The notes beneath the pieces were generated by a model. It did no database searches, was not told the origin of the DNA, and saw only the letters and a program-made list of their open reading frames with translations. The translations under genes and the position numbers were made by a program. Source: Ministeria vibrans ATCC 50519 (taxonomy: Eukaryota; Opisthokonta; Filasterea). Taken from it: DNA of 25,664 bases. The first letter of the stretch is position 1, and each line of letters starts with the position of its first letter. The DNA lies in the NCBI GenBank assembly GCA_943704425.1, contig CALSCP010000320.1:24181-49844 (forward strand), in the 5' to 3' direction. This document shows positions 11,746-20,700 of this stretch, piece by piece.

Positions 11746-14700
11746 TAGAATAACAATAGACTAGCAAGTAAAAACAACAATGATTTACCTCATCAATGTC
11801 AGATTCACACATATCGCCAGTGTATCCAGCACGACATAGACAGTGGAACACACCCGGTTGTGCAGCCAGCTCAAAGCACGTACCGCCGTTGGTACACGGC
11901 GAGGAGAGACACTCGACTACGGCAACGTCGCATGATTCTCCGGTAAAACCAGAAACGCACTCACACGTGTGAGTACCCAACCCGTTGACACAAGTGGCAC
12001 CGTTCACACAGGGCGACGATGCACATGTGTCCACCTTGATCTCGCACTGGTCGCCCGAATAGCCGGTGGGACACGAGCAGAGATAATCGTTGGCTCCCGT
12101 GAAGGTCTCCAGAAATTGCATGTTAGGCCCAAAGCGACCAATACCAACCTGGGGCGTGCTGTAAAGACAGTTTGCGACGGACGGGAAAGCAAGGGTTCCC
12201 TGGTTGTTGCACAGAAGCTTCTGGTCAAAAGCAACGTTGTTCTGAGTGAGCGTCGTCGCCTCAAACACATACTGGTCAGAAATACCAGCGTTGGCGTAAA
12301 GCGCCGCCAACACGTAGGTGGTATTTTGTGCGAGGGCAACTGGCGCAGCCAATTCAACCCAGCGGAACGAGTCGGCAAGAGGATCCGACGTGGCGATCGT
12401 CGCAGTTGCCATCATGACTTCGTCTGACACACGGTAGAGCGCCACTTCGTGACTGCCGTCAAAGCCGTCGTCCTGGTAGTCAAACAGTCCCAAGTGGGTC
12501 AGCGTGACACCGCTTGAGATCACTTCAAACTGCCAGCCGGTGATGCGAGGCGTCGTCTCGGTGCCCGTGTTAATGCCAGTCTGGTCAAAGGTCACCTGCG
12601 AGACAACAGGCAACGACGTGCCCCCAGTACTGCACACACCACCGTTGGTGCAGGGCGACGAGACACACTCGTCAATATCCGACTCACACACGTCGCCAGT
12701 GAAGCCTGCCGCACAGACACACTGAAACCCGTCCACAACGTCGATACAGGAGGCACCATTGCTACAGGGCGACGAACTACACTCGTCCACATTGGTTTCG
12801 CACACGTCGCCGGTGAAACCCGAATGACAGGTGCAAGTAAACAGGTTGATAGTGGCACTCTCAACGCACGTTCCTGCATTGTGGCACGGCGACGAGGCAC
12901 ACTCATCAACGTTCGTCTCGCATTGAGTGCCTGTAAAACCCGCGACACACGTACAATCAAACAAGTTGGGTCCTGTGTGGTCGTCACACGAGCCGCCGTT
13001 AGCACATGGCGAGGAGAGACACTCATCAACGTCCTGCTCACACAGCGAGCCGCTAAAGCCGGTTGCACAGGTACACTCCCACAGATTGGCCGCGGTGCCC
13101 TGCGAGCATGTACCTCCATTGGTGCATGGTGACGAGATACATTCATCTACATCGGACTCGCACAAGGAGCCAGTAAAGCCAGCCACGCACGTACACGAGT
13201 ACAAATCGGCATTGCCACTCTCGACGCATGTACCGCCATTACTGCAAGGCGAGCTCGCGCACTCGTCAATGTCGGACTCACAATGAACACCCGTATAGCC
13301 AGCAACACACGTGCAACTGTAAGCATCAACTGCGTCGGTACAAGTACCTCCATTGGTGCACGGAGACGACAGGCACTACAGAAGAAAAAGAAGCGTTTCA
13401 TAAAAATCAAAATCAAATCATTGTGTTCCAATTTTGTCAACAGTATTGAATACAATTCTTTTTTTCAGTTTGTTTTTTGTACCTCATCGAGCTCGGTTTC
13501 ACATTCACTTCCTGTAAAGCCTGAAGCACAGGTACAGTCGTAGGCGGGAACAAAAATGGAACGGAACGTAAAGGATGGACCAACACGAGCGGTGTCGCCA
13601 GCAATGTCACAAGAGGTGCAAATGTCGCTGCTCAGCAAATTATCACAGAAGCAGGCGGAGTCAAGGGTAAAAAGCCCGACGGGAGCGGCAGGGAAGGTAA
13701 GTGCAAGTGAGGGGCCACGCAAATACTGGTCTTGACCACTAGAGGCCCAGCCCGTGACAATGTAGGTGCCGGCAGCAAGCTCCAGTGAACCCGTCAGCGT
13801 CATGGTCGAACGGAAGTTGGGTGCAGCCGAGTCGGTGGCGGGGTCGCTGGGTGAGACTGTGCCCGAGGCGTACACGGTGCCCGAGGTATCCGTAATGCGA
13901 ATTGGATGCGCCTCGTTGATGGTCGAATCGCCACTTCCCAGGCTCAACTCAACATCATACCACGACAGAGACTTGATCAGAATGGGTGCGCTCAGAGTAA
14001 ACTTCCAGCCAATCGAGCGGGACGATGCTCCCGCCGACGGATTCAGAGTGGACGACGACATGGAGGCAATGGCGGGTTTCGTCGCCAAATCAGGCAAGTT
14101 TTCACTGCATGTTGCTCCATTACTGCAAGGCACAGAGGCACACTAAAATTGAAATGAGAAAAAATTGTATTAAATTTTTTTGCTATTAATTATTATAGTT
14201 TTTTGTTGTTTTTTTGTTGTACTGTACCTCTTCAATGTCCGATTCGCACTGGGCACCGGTAAAACCATCAAGACAAGCACATTCAAAGAAACCACCAAAA
14301 GCGCCTTGTGAACAAGTTCCAAGATTGGCACATGGGCTTGAGGCACACTCGTTGATGTCACTTTCACAGTGGGTGCCTGTGAAACCGCCGCTGCAGGTGC
14401 ACGAGTAACTGTCCACTTGGTCAACACAGGTCGCACCGTTCGTACACGGAACTGAAACACACTCATCGATGTCTGTCTCGCAGTTTGTTCCAGTGAATCC
14501 GGCGCCACAGGTGCACGTGTACAAGTTGGCGGTGCCAGATTCAACACAAGTACCGCCGTTTGTGCACGGCGACGACGCACACTCGTCAATGTCGCTCTCG
14601 CACTGAACGCCAGTAAAGCCCGAGACACAATTACACAAGAACAAGTCAGCAACAGCACCATTCACGCACGATCCACCATTTGAGCAGGGCGACGAGGAAC

Positions 14701-17700
14701 ACTCGTCAGTTCCACTCTCACAATTGTCACCGGTGAAGCCGCTCACGCAAGTGCATGTGTGAAAGTTTGCAATAAACACATCGGTACAGGTGCCACCGTT
14801 GTGGCACGGGTTGCTAAAGCATTCGTCAAGATTGGCCTGGCATTGAGTGCCTGAAAAGCCGTCGACGCACGCACACTCAAACAAATCGGGCGAACTGCCC
14901 TCCGAGCAAGTCCCGCCGTTCGAGCACGGACTCGACGCGCACTCGTCCACATCCGACTCACAGTCGACACCGGTGAAACCTGCGGCACAGGTGCACTCGT
15001 ACAGGTCGGGCGAGTTGCCTTGCGAACAAGTACCGCCGTTAGAGCACGGAGCGGACTCACATTCGACAATGTCCGACTCGCAGTTCGTGCCAGTAAAGCC
15101 GGCGTGGCAGGAGCATGTGTACAAATCGGCCGTGCCAGATTCAACACAAGTACCGCCGTTGGTGCACGGCGACNNNNNNTTCGACAATGTCCGACTCGCA
15201 GTTCGTGCCAGTAAAGCCGGCGTGGCAGGAGCATGTGTACAAATCGGCCGTGCCAGATTCAACACAAGTACCGCCGTTGGTGCACGGCGACGACGCACAC
15301 TCGTCAATGTCGCTCTCGCACTGGACGCCAGTGAATCCCGTCACACACGTGCACTCAAACAGGTCCGCCGAAGCACCCTGCGAGCATGTGCCGCCGTTCG
15401 AGCAGGGCGACGAAGTACACTCATCAATGTCCGACTCACAATGCGTGCCAGTAAAGCCCGTCACGCAAGTACACGAATACAGGTCGGCGGTGCCACTTTC
15501 GACACATGTTCCGCCATTAGTGCACGGCGACGAAGCACACTCGTCAATGTCGCTCTCGCACTGAACACCTGTGAACCCTGTCACGCAGGTGCACTCAAAC
15601 AAATCGGGCGAGTTGCCCTCCGAGCAAGTCCCGCCGTTCGAGCACGGACTCGACGCGCACTCGTCCACATCCGACTCACAGTCGACACCGGTAAACCCAA
15701 CAGGGCATGTACACTCGTACAGGTCGGGCGAGTTCCCTTGCGAACAAGTGCCGCCGTTCGAGCACGGAGCGGACTCACACTCGACAATGTCCGACTCGCA
15801 GTTCGTGCCAGTAAAGCCGGCGTGGCAGGAGCATGTGTACAAATCGGCCGTGCCAGATTCAACACAAGTACCGCCATTGGTGCACGGCGACGACACACAC
15901 TCGTCAATGTTGGTCTCGCACTGGACGCCAGTGAATCCCGTCACACACGTGCACTCAAACAGATCTGCCGAGGCACCCTGCGAGCATGTGCCGCCGTTCG
16001 AGCAGGGCGACGAAGTACACTCATCCATGTCCGACTCACAATGCGTGCCAGTAAAGCCCGTCACGCAAGTACACGAATACAGGTCGGCAGTGCCACTTTC
16101 GACACACGTGCCGCCGTTGGTACATGGCGACGAAGCACACTCGTCAATGTCGCTCTCGCAATGGACACCCGTGAATCCGGTCACGCATGTGCAGCTGTAG
16201 TTATCGACATCGTCCGTGCATGTGCCACCGTTAGTGCATGGCGATGAGGCGCATTCGTCAATGTCTGTCTCGCAAAAATCGCCAGTGTAACCAGCGTGAC
16301 AGGTGCAAGAAAGTACCTCGTCACCGCCAATGCGAAAGGTAAACACGGGTCCAAAAATGGACGATCCCTGTGTCGGCGTAGAGCACGAAGCACAGGCGGC
16401 AGCTGCCGAGGCGACCCCGTCACACAAGCAAGCCTTGGTCAGGGTAATTTGAGAGGCAAAATCGACTGAGGTCGAGCCTGTCAAGTACTGATCAGGTCCC
16501 GCCGGAACGTGGCCCAGCAGTCGGTAGGTTCCTGCAGGCAGAATGCTCGTGCCCACAAGAGAGGTGGCCACACGCTCAGCTTGGCTATTGACCGCGTCCG
16601 ATACCTTGACGGTGGCGGTCAGGAGCGTGTTTCCCGCGCTGTCATCGATTCGCACCGCATGCTCCAGGTCCATATCGCCATCGAGGTTGGCGTGGATGTC
16701 GACGTCAAGCCAACCCAGACCGGTGATGGTGATTTGGGTCGAAACGGTAAACTCCCAGCCGACAAGTTGATTCGTGGTGGGTGCTGCGCTCACGTCCGAC
16801 AGGGACGAGATAAGTGAGGAGAAAGCAGAAGCGCTCGCTTGGGTCAGGGGCGATGTTGTTTCGGAACACGTGGCGCCATTGGAGCACGGTGATGAGTCAC
16901 AAATATCAATGAGATGACAGAGGGTGCCAGTGAAACCGTTGGCACACACACACGAAAACATGTTGACGGCGTCGACGCACGTTCCGCCATTCTGGCACGG
17001 TGCCGAAAGGCACTCATCCATGTTCGTCTCACAGTTGTCGCCGGTGAAGCCGCTGTGACAACTGCACGAGTAAGCATCCACAGCTTCGACACACGTTCCG
17101 GCGTTGGTGCACGGTGACGAGGCACACTCATCGATGTCACTTTCGCAGTGGGTACCGGTGAAACCCGACGCGCATGTGCACGTGTAGCCATCGACAGCAT
17201 CAACACACGTGCCGCCCGCGGTGCACGGACTCGAAAGACACTCGTCTTGGTTGGTCTCGCAGTGTAGACCGGTAAAACCCGACGCACATGTGCAAGTATA
17301 TGAATCAACCATGTCGTTGCAAGAGGCACCGTTGGTGCATGGCGACGAGGCGCACTCGTCAACCTCCGACTCACACATGTCGCCAACAAATCCGCTAGCA
17401 CAGTTGCAAGAGTACGAATCAAATTGATCCACACACGTACCACCATTGGAGCACGGCGAAGAAGAACACTAAAGAGGAGGGCGGGGTTGTATAAAGTGTC
17501 TGTGTTCTTCCTGTTCTATCGTATTACCTCATTGACGAGCGATTCACAGTTGAAGCCAGTATAGCCAGACACACAGGCACACACAAATGTGTCCGGGGAG
17601 TTTGACTCAGAACAAGAGCCCCCGTTACTACACGGTGAAGAGACGCACTATAAAAAGAGTTTCAGAATGAAAAACAATAGCATTATACTCTCTATAATAC

Positions 17701-20700
17701 ATCTATTTTTATTCCTGTTCTCTATTAATTATTTCTTATTATGCTATTATTGGCTTACTTCATCCACGTCTGACTCACAGAAAACACCGGTAAAGCCAGC
17801 GGGGCAGGAGCAAGAGAACAGGTCAACGGTGTTCTCGTTGACGCAGGTGGCACCATTAGTGCAAGGACTTGAGAGGCACTCGTCAAGATCCGCCTCGCAC
17901 TGTGTGCCGGTGTAGCCTGCGGTACAGGTGCACTCAAAGTGGTTGGGTGTAAACGCACCAATGTGCAACTGAATTGTCGGTCCAAAGTAACCATAGTCAC
18001 TGGTTGCCTGCGCCGAAGTACACGCCGGATTGGCGGGGTACTCAAGGGCGGAGACGTCACAGCTAATTTTGTTGGCGCTCGTAATGGCACCATCAAATGT
18101 AATCGACGAGGCTGTCTGAATGGCACGATCCGACTGCCCGGCACCCGTATACAGCGCCACCAGGTGATATGTGCGTCCGTTGACAAGGGCCACTTCAGAG
18201 CCGTAGGCGAACGTGCGGTAGCGGAAGCTGTCCGAGCTCAACGGCAAAAACGTACCGGCGTACACCGTTGTTTGCGCCACAGCCAGTTGTGTCGTCGTGT
18301 CGTACACGGCAACTTCATGGTCGCCAGCAAGACCGTCACCAAGCTGGTCGAAGACACCAAGTGCCGAGAGGTACACATCCGCCGTGCCCACTGTGAACGT
18401 CCAGCCTACCATTCGCGATTGTGGGTTGCTCTCGGCCTCGCTGAAGCTCAGACCAGTCGCGCCCTCCAGAGGTCCCGTGAAGCCCAGGCCACAGGTGCCG
18501 CCGTTGACACAGGGGTTGCTATCGCAATCGTCTGTTTGCGTCTCGCACAGCGTGCCAGTGAAGGCAGTGGTACACGCACACGTGTATGACTCAACTTGAT
18601 CGACACACGAGCCGCCGTTCTGACAGGGCGCAGAGACACAGTCGTCAATGTTGGTCTCGCATAGAATGCCCACAAAGCCTGCGGCGCACGTGCAGGTGAA
18701 CAGGTCGACCGAATCCGTTTGGCAAGTGGCGCCATTGAGACAGGGCATCGATGTGCATTCGTCAATGTCTTGACCACAGTCCACTCCAGTGAACCCCGAC
18801 GCACAAGCACAAATAAACTCCCCTGGCGAGTTTGTACACGTAGCACCGTTGCTGCACGGCGACGAAGAGCACTACAAAAGCAAAAAAAAGAAAAGAAAAA
18901 AAAAAAAAGAAAGAGAGGTGTAAGACGCGCACAATACGTTTCTCGTTTGGAAGGCGTACCTCGTCCATGTCCGATTCACAAAGAGTTCCAGTGAACCCGA
19001 CAGCACATGTACACTCGTACGAGGCGACACCATCAGTGCACGTGGCGCCATTGGTACAAGGCGACGAAGCACACTGGGAGAAGAACGAAATTATTAACAT
19101 GCTTTTTTTGTTTGTTTTGCCACACACACTCACTCACCTCATCAATGTCCGACTCACACTGGTCACCAACAAAACCATCGGCACACGCACAGCTGAATAC
19201 GTTTATTCCGTGGGAACAGGTGGCGCCGTTGGAGCAGGGATCAGACTGACATTCGTCAACGTCTGCTTGACACTTTGAGCCGGAAAATCCCGCTGGACAA
19301 GCACAAGTATAGCCATCAACGGCATCCGTGCAGCTACCTCCATTGGTACATGGCGACGAGGCACACTAAACGTGAATTCGAAAAAGTGCAATGAGCGATC
19401 AGCTAAAAAATTATTCATAATATTATTGTTTTCACCTCGTCAAAGTCCGTCTCGCAAAGAACACCAGTGTATCCATTGTGGCAAGAACAAACAAACCCGT
19501 CGGGAGAGGCTGCCTCGGCGCACGAGGCGGTGCCCAATGGAGCACAGGGGCTCGAGGCGCATTCGTCAATGTCTGATTCACACTGGACTCCCGTAAAGCC
19601 TGACGCGCAACTACAAGCAAACTCGTCAACGAAAGTTGTTGCACAAGTTCCGCCATTGGAGCAAGGCGATGAGGCGCACTACAAAGATAATGGTACAAGG
19701 GAATGAGTGTTAATATTGAAGAAACTTATTTAAGAGTGTTTGTCCGACCTCATCAATGTCACTTTCACAGTCAGTTCCAGTGAAGCCCGAGGCGCAAGTA
19801 CAAGAGTAGAAAGCAACCAGGTCATTACAGGTTGCTCCATTTGTGCACGGTGACGATGAGCACTAAAGCATAAAATATTATTAAAATTATTTTAATGCTC
19901 TGCAAAGAACATGAATTTCCAAACAATATAAATACCTCGTCAATTTCGGTTTCGCACTGATTGCCATCGAAACCAAGGGCACAATTGCAGAGGTACGAGT
20001 TGACGCTGTCCTCTACACACGAAGCACCGTTGCTGCATGGTGAGGAGGCACACTCGTCAACGTCTGACTCGCATTGAACGCCAGTGTAGCCAACGATGCA
20101 AGTGCACTCGAAGAGGTTGGAAGACGTTCCTTGCGAGCAAGTGCCTCCATTGGTGCAGGGTGATGAGGCACACTCATCCATGTCAGATTCGCAATTCGTG
20201 CCAGTAAAGCCTGGTGGGCAGGCACACGTGAAACTGTTTACATTGTCGGTGCACACGCCTCCGTTGGCACACGGCCCCGAGCCACACTCGTCAATGTCCG
20301 TCTCGCACATGTCACCCGCGTAGCCGGCAACACATGAGCACATGAAAGAGTCAAACTGACCATTCTCCGAGCATGTGCCACCGTTGGTACACGGTGACGA
20401 GGCACACTCGTCAATGTCAGATTCGCACTGGTCGCCCGTGAAGCCGTTGGCACAGACACAAGCGTACGTGCTCGGCGGACCTTGGCTGCACGTTCCTCCG
20501 TTCGTGCAGGGCGACGAATCGCACTCATTGATGTCCACATCGCAAACTGTGTTTGTGAATCCTGCTTGACACGTGCACAAATACCCGTCAAGAGCATCGG
20601 TGCACGTGGCGCCGTTGGCACATGGTGAGGAGGCGCACTACAAAAATTTCGGTTAAATTTCTTGACTTCAACGCATTCCGCTTGTGTGGCTTGAGCCGTT

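Larger units (their letters stand above)
11039..14142 (-). other. Gene B exons 12-14: EGF modules 46-60
   Basis: Exon 12 (13483-14142, 220 codons) is one EGF module split around inserted domain 4, so module plus insert make a single exon. Exon 13 (11789-13375, 529 codons) has nine modules with inserted domain 5 in its seventh. Exon 14 (11039-11635, 199 codons) has five modules. Introns are 14143-14227, 13376-13482 and 11636-11788, all phase 0. Confidence 0.85.
14228..17468 (-). other. Gene B exon 11: EGF modules 24-45, containing the assembly gap
   Basis: The exon starts CSSSPC and ends SDIEE before gtacag. It holds about 22 modules once the gap is collapsed. EGF 29 (CDSSPC) hosts inserted domain 3. 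Modules 31-40 make two turns of the same five-module repeat that is seen in gene A. As printed the exon has 3,241 nt, one base over a multiple of three. Removing 118 nt (112 duplicated bases plus 6 N) gives 3,123 nt, exactly 1,041 codons. Confidence 0.8.
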
